A stretch of 64,000 nucleotides of DNA. Origin: Nocardiopsis sinuspersici. Its GTDB lineage: Bacteria > Actinomycetota > Actinomycetes > Streptosporangiales > Streptosporangiaceae. Both the position numbers and the translations under genes were made by a program. How positions within the stretch are numbered: the stretch's first letter is position 1; every line of letters begins with the position of its first letter. Below, one piece after another: positions 45,439 through 54,893 of this stretch. The stretch covers positions 558,001 through 622,000 of the forward strand of contig VWVT01000001.1 of assembly GCA_008638415.1 (NCBI GenBank). Reading direction: 5' to 3'. The notes under the pieces were generated by a model that was given only the letters and a program-made list of their open reading frames with translations, did no database searches and had not been told where the DNA came from.

Positions 45439-48400
45439 GTGGGTGTACGACCGCTCTGGCAGATTGGCGGAGTGCGTGTCTCGATGCTGGGTCCCTTCCA
45501 GGTCCGGGACGGGAGGGGCCGCGCCCTGCCGCTCGGAGGAAGGCGCATGTCCGCCCTGCTCGCCCGGCTGGCCCTGTCGCCGGGGCGGGTGGTCCCGGTC
45601 GAGGCGCTCATCGACGACCTGTGGGACGACGTTCCCCCCGACGGCGGCGCGGACACCCTGCGGCGCCTCGCCTCGCGCGCCCGGGCCCGGATGCGCGAGC
45701 ACGGCCTCGCGATCGGTCCGGTCGCCCACGGCGGCGGGTACCGCCTGGACGTGCCGCCCGACGAGATCGACGCCCACGTCTTCGAGCGGCTCGCCGCCGA
45801 CGGCGCCCGGCTGCTCCGTGAGCACGCCCCGGACCGGGCGGCGGAGGTCCTGGACGAGGCCCTGGCGCTGTGGCGGGGAACCCCCTTCGGCGGAGTGGAG
45901 GCGGAGTTCGCCCGGCGGACGGCCCCTCGTCTGGAGGACCTGCGGCTCACCGCAGTCGAGGACCGGATCGACGCCCTGTCCCGCACCGGCGACCCCGCCG
46001 GACTCGTCCCCGAACTACGCTCCCTGTGCGCCGCCCACCCCGTCCGGGAACGCTGCCACGGCCTGCTCATACGGGTCCTGCACGAGACCGGTCAGGACGG
46101 CGCCGCCCTGACCGCCTACGAGGATCTGCGGCGAGCCCTGGCCGAGGAGCTGGGCGCCGACCCCTCCCCGTGGATCGGCGGACTCCACGGAGAGATCCTC
46201 CGCGACCACGCCCCGGCTTCCTCCCGGGGGTGGACCAATCCCTACCTGACCCGCTTCTTCGGCCGCGAGGACGAACTCGCCACCATCGGCACGCTCATGG
46301 GCCGTACGCGCCTGGTGAACCTGCTCGGCCCCGGAGGGGTGGGCAAGACCCGCCTCGCCGCCGAGTACGCCGCCGGAGCCGCCCCGCGCACCCGGGTGTG
46401 CTTCGTGGAGCTGGGCCCCCTGCGTGAGGAGGACAGCCTGGTCGAGGCCGTCGCCGCGACCCTCGGCACGGGCAACACCTCCCTGGCGGCCCCCGGCCAC
46501 GTCCGGTCCACCCGGCTGGTGTCCGCCCTGTCCGCCGTACCCACCCTCCTGGTCCTGGACAACTGCGAGCACCTGGTGGACTCCGCCGCCGACCTCGCGG
46601 TCCGCCTGCTCGCCCAGTGCCCGGACCTCCACGTCCTGGCCACCAGCCGCGAACCCCTGGCGGCCGAGGGTGAGGCCCTGGTCCGGGTCGAGCCCTTGGG
46701 GCTCTCCGAGGACGACGGCGGCGAGGCCGTCGCGATGTTCGCCGAGCTCGCCTCCCTGGCGCGGCCCGGATTCACCGTCGGCCCTGACAACGCCGAGGCG
46801 GTCGCCGAGATCTGTCGTCGGCTGGACGGGCTCCCCCTGGGCATCGAACTGGCCGCGGCGCGCACCCGGTCGATGACGGTCCAGCAGATCGCCTGGCACC
46901 TCAACGAGCGCTTTCGCCTGCTGTCCGGGGCACGGCGCGCCGGAAACGCCCGCCACCGGACGCTGCGCGCCGTCCTGGACTGGACCTGGAACCTGCTGAC
47001 CGACCAAGAGCGGCTGATGGCGCGCCGTCTGTCGGTCCTGCCCGGCGGCGCCACCGCCGACAGCGCCCGGGCGGTCTGCGCCGAAAGCGACGTGCCCGCC
47101 GACGAGGTGCCGTTCCTGCTGTCCTCGCTCACCGACAAGTCCCTGCTCATGGCCACGGAGTCGTCCTGGGGGGAACCCCGGCACCGCCTCATGGAGACTC
47201 CGCGGATCTACCTGGAGGAACGGCTGCGGGAGGCCGGTGAGGAGGGGCGGGTGCGCGACGCCGCCGTCAGCTACTTCGCCGACCTGGTCGAGAACGCCTT
47301 CACGATGCTGCTCGGAGGCGACCAGCCCCGTGGGCTGGCGGTCCTGGACACCGAGCACGACAACCTCCTGGAGGGCATGCGGCACGCCTGCCGGGGCGGG
47401 GACGCGGCGCAGGCGGTGCGGACCGCCACGGCACTGAGCTGGTACTGGATCATCCGGGGCCGCTACGAGGAGGCCGAGCGCTGGTTCGGTGAGCTCGACC
47501 GCCACCCCGGGGCGCTCACCCCCACGGCGCGGACGGTCTCCGCCGCGGTCCGCTCCGTCCTCCCCCGGCAGGAGGTCTCCGACCAGCCGGATTCCGGACC
47601 CCGCCCCGGGCCGCCGGCCGCCGATGCCGCCGCGCTGGCCAGCCACCCCCCGCTGGCGATGATCACCCCCAAGCACCGTCTCCTGGCCGGTGACCACGAG
47701 GGGGTGCTCGCGGACGCCGGGACCGCCCTGGCCCACCCCCACCCCTGGGTGCGCGCCGCGGGCCTGGCCACCTCCGCGCTGGCCGCCGAGGCCGCCGGGG
47801 ACGCCGCCGGAGCCGAACAGCACACCGAGGCCGCCGCGGCGGCCTTCCGTGTGCTGGGCGACCTGTGGACGACCGCCCAGCTGGTCGCCGCCCTGGCCGG
47901 GTTCCAGTCCTCACGCGGCGACGTGGACAGCGCGGTCGCCAGCCTGAGGCGGGCTCTGGAACTGGAGCGGTCGCTGGGCGCCTCGGAGCGGTTCACCCCC
48001 ACCCTGATCCTGTTGGGCGGCGAGCTCGTCCGGGCGGAGCGGACCGGCGAGGCCGAGGAGGTCTTCCAGGACGCCCTGGACACGGCCAAGGCCCCGACCG
48101 CGGAGCACCGCATCATGTGCCTGGCCGGGCTGACCGACCTGGCGCTGCTCCGGGGGAGGACGGCCGACGCCCGTGACCTGGTCGCCCGGGCCCGGCACCT
48201 GCTCGCCGGGCCCCTGGCCGACCCCGGCTACCTCCGGGTGGCGGTCCTGTGCCGGGAGGGCGCGCTCGCCCTGGCCGAGGGCGCCCGGGAGCGGGCGCGC
48301 GAGACCGCGCTGCGGGCCTGGGAGGCCGCCGGGCTCCTCGGCGACGCCGCCGTACGGGCGGAGACGGCCGAACTGGTGGCTGACGCCCTGTGGCACGCGG

Positions 48401-48579
48401 AGGACCCGGAGGGGGCTGCCCGTGCGCTCGGCACCGCCGCCCGGATCCGGGGGCGGCGCGACGACGGCAGTCCACGGGTGCGCTCGCTGGTGCGGGCGCT
48501 GACCGGGGCGATGGGCCGGGAGGGCTTCGAGCGCGGCTACGCCGAGGGCGCCTCCGGGGCCGCGCCGCTCCTGAGGTAG
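45439..48579 (+). CDS. AfsR/SARP-type regulator with NB-ARC ATPase and TPR domains
   Basis: 1046 residues from GTG 45439 (GAGGA upstream); GTG 45472 is an alternative. The N-terminal OmpR-like DNA-binding domain (VSMLGPFQVRDGRGRALPLG, TLRRLASRARARM) is followed by a BTAD domain (about 110-245). The NB-ARC ATPase has P-loop LLGPGGVGKTRLA (about 292-304), Walker B TLLVLDNCEH and the LDGLPLGIELAAARTR motif. TPR-like helices extend to the end. It activates secondary-metabolite genes. It sits at the edge of the NRPS cluster and is the prime candidate pathway regulator. Its last 43 bases overlap the convergent response-regulator gene. Confidence 0.92.
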   Translation: MGVRPLWQIGGVRVSMLGPFQVRDGRGRALPLGGRRMSALLARLALSPGRVVPVEALIDDLWDDVPPDGGADTLRRLASRARARMREHGLAIGPVAHGGGYRLDVPPDEIDAHVFERLAADGARLLREHAPDRAAEVLDEALALWRGTPFGGVEAEFARRTAPRLEDLRLTAVEDRIDALSRTGDPAGLVPELRSLCAAHPVRERCHGLLIRVLHETGQDGAALTAYEDLRRALAEELGADPSPWIGGLHGEILRDHAPASSRGWTNPYLTRFFGREDELATIGTLMGRTRLVNLLGPGGVGKTRLAAEYAAGAAPRTRVCFVELGPLREEDSLVEAVAATLGTGNTSLAAPGHVRSTRLVSALSAVPTLLVLDNCEHLVDSAADLAVRLLAQCPDLHVLATSREPLAAEGEALVRVEPLGLSEDDGGEAVAMFAELASLARPGFTVGPDNAEAVAEICRRLDGLPLGIELAAARTRSMTVQQIAWHLNERFRLLSGARRAGNARHRTLRAVLDWTWNLLTDQERLMARRLSVLPGGATADSARAVCAESDVPADEVPFLLSSLTDKSLLMATESSWGEPRHRLMETPRIYLEERLREAGEEGRVRDAAVSYFADLVENAFTMLLGGDQPRGLAVLDTEHDNLLEGMRHACRGGDAAQAVRTATALSWYWIIRGRYEEAERWFGELDRHPGALTPTARTVSAAVRSVLPRQEVSDQPDSGPRPGPPAADAAALASHPPLAMITPKHRLLAGDHEGVLADAGTALAHPHPWVRAAGLATSALAAEAAGDAAGAEQHTEAAAAAFRVLGDLWTTAQLVAALAGFQSSRGDVDSAVASLRRALELERSLGASERFTPTLILLGGELVRAERTGEAEEVFQDALDTAKAPTAEHRIMCLAGLTDLALLRGRTADARDLVARARHLLAGPLADPGYLRVAVLCREGALALAEGARERARETALRAWEAAGLLGDAAVRAETAELVADALWHAEDPEGAARALGTAARIRGRRDDGSPRVRSLVRALTGAMGREGFERGYAEGASGAAPLLR

Positions 48580-49205
48580 GCCAGCACCGCCTGGACCCGG
48601 CGGTGCCCGCTGCCCTCCTGGGTGAGCCCGAGCTTGGCGAAGATCGAGCCGATGTGCTTGCCCACCGCCGGGGTGGACAGGCCCAGCAGCTCACGGATCC
48701 GGGTGTTGTCGTGTCCCTCGGCCATGAGCCCGAGCACCTGTGTCTCCCGGGGGGTCAACGACCCCAGCGGGTTCTTCCGGGACGGGCCGTGCAACAGGTG
48801 CGACACCACCTCCGGGTCCAGGGCGACCCCGCCCCGGGCCACCCGGTTCAGCGCGTCGGCGAACTCGGCCACGTCTCCGATCCGGTCCTTGAGCAGATAG
48901 CCGATGCCCTCGCTGTCGGTCAGCAGTTCGGCCGCGTACTCGTCCTCGACGTGGGCCGACAGGACCAGCACCGGAAAGCCCGGGACACGCTCGCGGAGGC
49001 GGGCCGCGGCCTCCAGCCCCTCGCGGCGAAAGCCCGGCGGCAGGCGGACGTCGAGAACGGCGATGTCGGGACGGTGCTCCTCGAAGAGCGTCCAGAACTC
49101 GGCGATGTCCCGGGCGGCCCCAGCGACCTCGAAGCCCTCCGTCTCCAGGAGCAGCACGAGCCCCTGGCGCAGGAGCACGTCGTCCTCGGCGATCAGAACG
49201 CGCAC
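48537..49205 (-). CDS. NarL/FixJ response regulator
   Basis: 222 residues from GTG 49205 (GAGG upstream). Receiver: IAEDD, phospho-acceptor Asp52 in IAVLDVRLPPG, then LVLSAHVED and Lys in LLKDR. LuxR HTH: LTPRETQVLGLMAEGHDNTR, then LGLSTPAVGKHIGSIFAKL. It overlaps the upstream kinase by 13 bases (operon) and is convergent with the AfsR-type gene. Likely regulates the divergent ABC transporter. Confidence 0.92.
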   Translation of the reverse strand: MRVLIAEDDVLLRQGLVLLLETEGFEVAGAARDIAEFWTLFEEHRPDIAVLDVRLPPGFRREGLEAAARLRERVPGFPVLVLSAHVEDEYAAELLTDSEGIGYLLKDRIGDVAEFADALNRVARGGVALDPEVVSHLLHGPSRKNPLGSLTPRETQVLGLMAEGHDNTRIRELLGLSTPAVGKHIGSIFAKLGLTQEGSGHRRVQAVLAYLRSGAAPEAPSA

Positions 49206-50419
49206 GGCAGTCTCACCTCTATCGTGGTCGGCCCGCCGGGCGGGCTGGTGATCCGGGTCCGTCCCTCGAAGGCCGCCACCCGCTGACGGATTCCGGACAG
49301 ACCGCTTCCCCCGTGCTCGTTGGCGCCTCCCCCGCCGTCGTCGGTGACCTCGACGGCGATCTCGCCGCCGTGCTCTCGGACGGTGACGCGGGCGCCGGTG
49401 GCCCCGGAGTGCTTGACGACGTTGGTCAGCGCCTCGGTGACCACGAAGTAGGCGACCGTCTCCACCGCGGCCGGGAGACGGGGCAGCCCTCGTACGTCCA
49501 CGGAACAGGGAACCGCCGACCGCGAGGCCAGGGAGGTCACCGCCATGGCCAACCCCTGGTCGGCGAGGATGGGCGGGTAGATGCTGCGCACGACACCGCG
49601 CAACTCCCTGAGCGCGTCCTCCGCGGCGTCCTTGGCGACCGTGATCAGCTCTCGTGTGCGTTCGGGTTCCTCGGTCAGGAGGCGCTCGATCAGGCCCAGG
49701 TGCATCCGTACCGCGACCAGGCGGTTCTGGGTCCCGTCGTGCAGGTCGCGCTCGATCCTGCGCAGCTCCAGGCCGTGCGCCTCCAGGGCCGTCTGGCGCA
49801 GCGCGGTGACCTCCGCGATGCGGGTCCGCAGCCGACCGCTGTCCGTGCCGGTCAGCATCCGGCGGGCCAGCAGCGCATGGCCGGTGGCCAGGCGTGGGAC
49901 GCAGAACACGAACAGGCCGAGGTAGGCCAGGCCGACGAACGGCGTGAGCAGCGCCGCGGGCCAGGAGTCCACCGGATAGCCGCCCGGGCTGACCGCGATC
50001 TCCGACGGAAGCGCCCACCACCACAGCGGGCAGGTCAGGGAGACCGCCACTCCCACGGTCAGCACGAACGCCGTGAGCACACAGGCCAGGCCGGCCAGGG
50101 AATTGACGGCCGACCAGCAGATCGAGTCCCAGAATTCCGTCCTGGGGGGCGGCGTTCCACTCTTTCCGGAGTCCCGGCCCAGGTGCGCGTCGGCTAGCCG
50201 GATATCCCTTTCGGTGCTCCGTTCCAGCAGCGCGGCCATCCGTCTGAGCAACGGGGCTCCGACGAGGAGGATGACCAGTACCTGAATGAAGAGGAAACCA
50301 CCGATAAGCAGCCAGGCGCGCATCGTCCCCGCCCCGGCCGCCGCGACGTAGCGGGTACCGCGAGCCGCACGCTCCAGCACCGCACGGCGGCGGGACAGGA
50401 GCGCGCCCACGTGCACCAA
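49193..50419 (-). CDS. Membrane sensor histidine kinase (HisKA_3)
   Basis: Up to 408 residues; start uncertain (TTG 50419, GTG 50416, or ATG 50323), as no clear ribosome site precedes any. Four hydrophobic segments lie in the N-terminal half (FLFIQVLVILLVGAPLL, ACVLTAFVLTVGVAVSL, PFVGLAYLGLFVFCV and others). HisKA_3 has His227 in RRIERDLHDGTQNRLVAVRM. HATPase has EALTNVVKHS, DDGGGGANEHGGSGLSGI. Divergent from a MacB-like ABC transporter, the arrangement of cell-envelope or antimicrobial sensing modules. Confidence 0.88.
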   Translation of the reverse strand: MVHVGALLSRRRAVLERAARGTRYVAAAGAGTMRAWLLIGGFLFIQVLVILLVGAPLLRRMAALLERSTERDIRLADAHLGRDSGKSGTPPPRTEFWDSICWSAVNSLAGLACVLTAFVLTVGVAVSLTCPLWWWALPSEIAVSPGGYPVDSWPAALLTPFVGLAYLGLFVFCVPRLATGHALLARRMLTGTDSGRLRTRIAEVTALRQTALEAHGLELRRIERDLHDGTQNRLVAVRMHLGLIERLLTEEPERTRELITVAKDAAEDALRELRGVVRSIYPPILADQGLAMAVTSLASRSAVPCSVDVRGLPRLPAAVETVAYFVVTEALTNVVKHSGATGARVTVREHGGEIAVEVTDDGGGGANEHGGSGLSGIRQRVAAFEGRTRITSPPGGPTTIEVRLPCAF

Positions 50420-50506
50420 AGGAGAACCCCCGAAGGCCCGAAAAAGAAAGAAGACAAATTCCGGGCCGATGGTAGCATTCGCCGGAGAATCGAAAAAGGA
50501 GTCCCC

Positions 50507-51295
50507 GTGTTCGGAAGAAGAAAATCAGGCCAGGGGGTCGCTTTCGGGCCGCCCGAAACCCCGGAGAGAACGCCCGCACTGAGAATGGGCGAAGTTTACC
50601 GTACCTACGACTCGGGTGCTGGAAAGGTCACCGCTCTTCAGGGTATTTCCGTAGAGCTTGCGAAGGGCAGCTTCACTGCGGTAATGGGTCCGTCCGGATC
50701 GGGCAAGAGCACGTTCCTGCACTGCGCCGCCGGGCTCGACCGGCCGAGCAGCGGCGAGGTGTGGCTCGGCGGGACCAGCCTCTCCGGGATGTCGGAGAAC
50801 CGCCTCACCCGGCTGCGCCGCGAACGCGTCGGCTTCGTCTTCCAGGCCTACAACCTGCTGTCCGCGCTCACCGTCCAGGACAACATCACCATGCCGCTGC
50901 GGCTGAACGGCACCGCCGTGGACCGGGGCTGGGCCGAACAGGTGGTCTTCCAGGTCGGGATGGCCGACCGGCTGCACCACCGCCCCGCCGAGCTGTCCGG
51001 CGGACAGCAGCAGCGGGTGGCCATCGCCCGCGCCCTCATCACCCGCCCCGACCTGGTGCTGGCCGACGAGCCCACCGGCGCCCTGGACTCCCGCGCAGGC
51101 GCACAGGTGCTGTCACTGCTGAGGGACACGGTCGCCGCCCTGGGCCAGACGGTCCTCGTGGTCACCCACGATCCCGTGGCCGCCTCCTACGCCCAGCGTG
51201 TGCTCTTCCTCGCCGACGGAAGGCTCGTGGACTCCCTCGACGCCCCGACTCCCGCCGCCGTGGCCGAGCGGATGAGCCGGCTCGGGGAGCGGTGA
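50507..51295 (+). CDS. MacB/LolD-type ABC ATPase
   Basis: 262 residues from GTG 50507 with AAAGGAG 5 bases upstream. Walker A GPSGSGKSTFLHCAAGLD, Q-loop VFQAYNLL, signature LSGGQQQRVAIARAL, Walker B LVLADEPTGALD, H-loop VVTHDP. This subclass powers mechanotransmission complexes with FtsX-type permeases rather than conventional transport. Its stop overlaps the permease start by one base. Confidence 0.94.
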   Translation: MFGRRKSGQGVAFGPPETPERTPALRMGEVYRTYDSGAGKVTALQGISVELAKGSFTAVMGPSGSGKSTFLHCAAGLDRPSSGEVWLGGTSLSGMSENRLTRLRRERVGFVFQAYNLLSALTVQDNITMPLRLNGTAVDRGWAEQVVFQVGMADRLHHRPAELSGGQQQRVAIARALITRPDLVLADEPTGALDSRAGAQVLSLLRDTVAALGQTVLVVTHDPVAASYAQRVLFLADGRLVDSLDAPTPAAVAERMSRLGER

Positions 51296-53841
51296 TGATC
51301 GACATCGCGTGGAAGACCCTGCGCGCCCGCAAGGGCTCCTTCTCCGGGGCGTTCGTCTCCCTGCTGTGCGCCACCGCGCTGATCGCCGCATCCGGAATCC
51401 TCGCCGAGTCCGGCCTGCGCTCCTCCGTCACCCCCCACCGCTACGCGGCCGCGGACGCGGTGGTCGGCGGCGAGCAGACCCTGCGGCTGCCCGGCGGCGA
51501 CTTCACCGTCTCCGCGCGCCTCCCCGAGACCGTCCGACTGCCCTCGGATCTGGTCGACGCCATGGGCGCCCTGGACGAGGTGGAACTGGCGGTCGGCGAC
51601 CACCATCTGCCCCTCGCCGTCGGATCCCCGGACGGCGCCGAGCCGCGGTCCGTGCTCGGCCACGGCTGGGACACCGCCCCGCTGGGCCCCTTCGAGCCGA
51701 CGGAGGGCACGGCCCCACGGCGATCCGGGGAGGTGGCGCTGACGACCGGCCTGGCCACCGCCCTGGGCACCGCCCCCGGGGACCGGGTGCGGATCGTCAG
51801 CGCGGCGGAACCGGCCGAGTACCTGGTCAGCGGCACCGTCGACCACCAGGGCTCCGGGGAGGGGCGCGGCGGTTCGGTGTTCCTGCACCCCGACGACGTG
51901 GAGCGCCTGGCACCCGGCCCCGAGGCCGTCGACGCGATCGGGATCATCGCCGCGCCGGGCGTGGGCACCGACGAGCTCAACGCCGCTCTGGCGTCCGCCG
52001 CGGGTGACACACCCGTCACGGTCCACACCGGTGCGGCCGTCAACCGGATCGAGTTCTCCGACGTGGGAGCCGCGCGCGGACTCCTGCTGGCGATCTCCGG
52101 CTCGTTCGGCGGACTGGCGGTGCTCATCGCCCTGTTCGTGGTGTCGGGGACGCTGTCCCTGTCGGTCAACACCCGCCGCCGCGAGCTCGCGGTGCTGCGC
52201 GCCATCGGCTCCACCCCCGGCCAGCTCCTGCGCATGATCGGCGCCGAGGCCCTGCTGCTGTCCCTGGTCGCCGGGATCCTGGGGTGTCTTCCGGGGATCC
52301 TGGTCGCCCGGGCCATGCACGGGGCCTTCGTCCGGCTCGGGGTGATCCCCGCCGACCTGCCGCTCGTGGTCGGCCCGCTCCCCCTGGCCGCCGCGATACT
52401 GCTGACCACGCTGACCGCTCTGGTCGGGAGCACGGCCGCGGCGCTGCGCCCGGCCTGGACCAAGCCCGTGGAGGCGATGCGCGAGTCGTCGGCGGACCGC
52501 CGGGCCCCGGCCCGCTGGCGGGGCACCGCCGGGATGGTCTGCCTGGTACTCGGCATCAGCTCCGCGATGACACCGATCGCCCTGCGCAACGACGCCGGAG
52601 CCGCCGGGACCGGGGGCTCGGCCCTGCTGCTGGTGGTCGCGGTGGCCCTGCTCGGCCCGACCGTGCTGCGTCCCCTGGTCGCGGCCGTCGTGCGCCCGCT
52701 GCGCCGGTTCCGGGTCAGCGGATTCCTCGCCGCGGAGGCCACCGAGTCCGACCTGCGCCGGTTGGGGACCGTCCTCACCCCGCTCGTGCTCGCCGTCGGA
52801 TTCACCCTGTCCATGGTCCACACCCAGTCGGTGCTGGCCGAGGCGGTCTCCGACCAGGTGGACGAGGGGGTCACCGCGGACGCCGTGGTGGCCGACACCG
52901 GTTCCGGCGGCGTCGGCGCGGACGTCGTCGGCGAACTGGCGGCACTGCCCGAGACGGGCCCGGTCACACCGCTGCGGGAGACCCGGGTGTTCGTGCCCTA
53001 CTCCGTGTTCGGCGACCCCGACCTCGCCTCCTTCCCGGCACGCGGGGTCGCCCCCGAGGGGCTGGAGGACAACCTGGACCCCGGGGTCGCCGACGGCGAC
53101 CTGGGCGACCTGGCCGGTGCGACGGTCGCGATGGAGCGCTCCGGCGCGGACCTCCTCGGCGCGGACGTCGGGGACGAACTGGACGTGCGCCTGGGGGACG
53201 GCACGCCGGCCACGCTACGGCTGGTCGCCACCTACGAGCGCGGCCTGGGGCTGGGCGGGGCGATGGTGCCCCAGGAGGTCGTGGACGGGCACGCCGGACC
53301 ACCGTCCCGGGTCCTGGTGGGCGCGGCCGAGGGCACCTCGCCCGAGGAGCTGGCCGCCGCGCTGGAGGCGTTCACCGAGCGGTACCCGACACTGCTGCTC
53401 GACGACCGGGACGGGTTCGCCGACAGCGCACGGGCCGAGGCGGACCTGGCCGCGTGGGTCAACCTCGTCGGTCTGGCGGTCATCCTGGGCTACATCGCGA
53501 TCGCCGTGGTCAACAGCCTGGTGATGTCCACCGCCGCACGCTCGCGCGAGTTCGCCCTGCTGCGGCTGATCGGCACGACCCGCCGCCAGGTGCTGCGGGC
53601 CCTGCGCTGGGAGGCGTGGGTGATCGTCGTGCTCGCGGTCCTGCTCGGCACGCTGGTGGCCCTGCTCCCCCTGTCGGTTCTGAGCCTGGCCTTCCTCGGC
53701 ACCCCCGTCCCGGCGGGCTCGCCGCTGGTGTACGCCGGGGTGGCCGCCGCGACGGCGGTACTGGGGGTCGGCTCGGTCATGTTCCCGGTGCGCCTGGCCC
53801 TGCGCACCCCTCCGGTGGAGGCGATCGGCCTCCGCGAGTGA
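51295..53841 (+). CDS. FtsX/MacB-family ABC permease
   Basis: 848 residues from ATG 51295. Two FtsX modules are each about 4 helices: TM1 near 17-37, TM2-4 about 260-400, further helices 420-520 and 720-840. Large extracytoplasmic domains lie at about 40-255 and 520-715. Motifs SVNTRRRELAVLRAIGSTPGQ and ARSREFALLRLIGTTRRQ are the coupling helices of each half. It works with the preceding ATPase; together with the divergent kinase it looks like a peptide-antibiotic sensing or detoxification unit. Confidence 0.92.
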   Translation: MIDIAWKTLRARKGSFSGAFVSLLCATALIAASGILAESGLRSSVTPHRYAAADAVVGGEQTLRLPGGDFTVSARLPETVRLPSDLVDAMGALDEVELAVGDHHLPLAVGSPDGAEPRSVLGHGWDTAPLGPFEPTEGTAPRRSGEVALTTGLATALGTAPGDRVRIVSAAEPAEYLVSGTVDHQGSGEGRGGSVFLHPDDVERLAPGPEAVDAIGIIAAPGVGTDELNAALASAAGDTPVTVHTGAAVNRIEFSDVGAARGLLLAISGSFGGLAVLIALFVVSGTLSLSVNTRRRELAVLRAIGSTPGQLLRMIGAEALLLSLVAGILGCLPGILVARAMHGAFVRLGVIPADLPLVVGPLPLAAAILLTTLTALVGSTAAALRPAWTKPVEAMRESSADRRAPARWRGTAGMVCLVLGISSAMTPIALRNDAGAAGTGGSALLLVVAVALLGPTVLRPLVAAVVRPLRRFRVSGFLAAEATESDLRRLGTVLTPLVLAVGFTLSMVHTQSVLAEAVSDQVDEGVTADAVVADTGSGGVGADVVGELAALPETGPVTPLRETRVFVPYSVFGDPDLASFPARGVAPEGLEDNLDPGVADGDLGDLAGATVAMERSGADLLGADVGDELDVRLGDGTPATLRLVATYERGLGLGGAMVPQEVVDGHAGPPSRVLVGAAEGTSPEELAAALEAFTERYPTLLLDDRDGFADSARAEADLAAWVNLVGLAVILGYIAIAVVNSLVMSTAARSREFALLRLIGTTRRQVLRALRWEAWVIVVLAVLLGTLVALLPLSVLSLAFLGTPVPAGSPLVYAGVAAATAVLGVGSVMFPVRLALRTPPVEAIGLRE

Positions 53842-53924
53842 CACCGGTGTCCTCATCCGTCCGCCCGCTGTCCGCCCGGTGTCCGCCCGTGCCGGGAGAG
53901 TGGCGGCGGACATGAGGAGGAATC

Positions 53925-54893
53925 GTGATGGACACCTGTATCCAGGCCGTCGGCCTGGTCAAGCGGTTCGGTGGGACGACCGCCCTGGACGGGGTGGACC
54001 TGGAGGTCCCCACCGGATCGATCCTGGGAGTGCTGGGCCCCAACGGGGCCGGCAAGACCACGGCGGTACGGATCCTGGCGACGCTGTCGTGGCCCGACGA
54101 GGGCAGCGTGCGCGTCGCCGGCCACGACGCGCTGCGCGACCCGGTGACGGTCCGCGGCCTGATCGGCCTCACCGGGCAGTACGCGTCGGTGGACGAGGAG
54201 CTCACCGGCAGGGAGAACCTCGAACTCATCGGGCAGCTCCTGCGGATGCCCTCCCGGGAGTGGAGGGCACGCGCCCGGGAGCTGGTGGAGCGCTTCGACC
54301 TGGTCGAGGCCGGGAACCGCCCCGTCAAGACCTACTCGGGCGGGATGCGGCGCCGGATCGACCTGGCGGCCAGCCTGGTCGGCCGGCCCCGCGTGCTCTA
54401 CCTGGACGAGCCGACCACGGGTCTGGACCCGCGCAGCCGGGGAGACCTGTGGCGCATCGTGCGTGAACTCGCCGACGACGGCACCACGGTCCTGCTCACC
54501 ACGCAGTACCTGGAGGAGGCCGACGAGCTCGCCGACCGGATCACCGTGATCGACCACGGCCGCGTGGTGGCCGAGGGTTCGCCCCAGGAGCTCAAGCGCA
54601 CGACCGGATCCCAGACCCTGCACGTGCGCCCGGTCGACTCCGCCGACATCGACCGAGTGGCCGGCCTCGTCACCGACCTGCTCGGGAGCAGGCCCGTCCT
54701 GAGCTCGGACGGCACGACGATCACCGCGCCGACCGACGACCCGGTCCTGCTGTCGTCCCTGGTCCGGAGCTTGGACCAGAGGGCGATCGCCACCGACGAG
54801 CTGGCGCTGCGGCTGCCCAGCCTCGACGACGTGTTCTTCTCCCTGACCGGCCGCCCCCTGCCCGACCACACCACTGAGGAGAGCCCCGCATGA
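53925..54893 (+). CDS. DrrA-like ABC exporter ATPase
   Basis: 322 residues from GTG 53925, or ATG 53928 (GGAGGAA upstream). Walker A VLGPNGAGKTTAV, signature YSGGMRRRIDLAAS, Walker B VLYLDEPTTGLDP, then TTQYLEEADELAD, and the DrrA C-terminal domain ending LDDVFFSLTG. It is about 50% similar by eye to the ATPase at 9929. Placed at the NRPS cluster edge, it likely exports or confers resistance to the peptide. ATGA overlap with the permease. Confidence 0.94.
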   Translation: MMDTCIQAVGLVKRFGGTTALDGVDLEVPTGSILGVLGPNGAGKTTAVRILATLSWPDEGSVRVAGHDALRDPVTVRGLIGLTGQYASVDEELTGRENLELIGQLLRMPSREWRARARELVERFDLVEAGNRPVKTYSGGMRRRIDLAASLVGRPRVLYLDEPTTGLDPRSRGDLWRIVRELADDGTTVLLTTQYLEEADELADRITVIDHGRVVAEGSPQELKRTTGSQTLHVRPVDSADIDRVAGLVTDLLGSRPVLSSDGTTITAPTDDPVLLSSLVRSLDQRAIATDELALRLPSLDDVFFSLTGRPLPDHTTEESPA

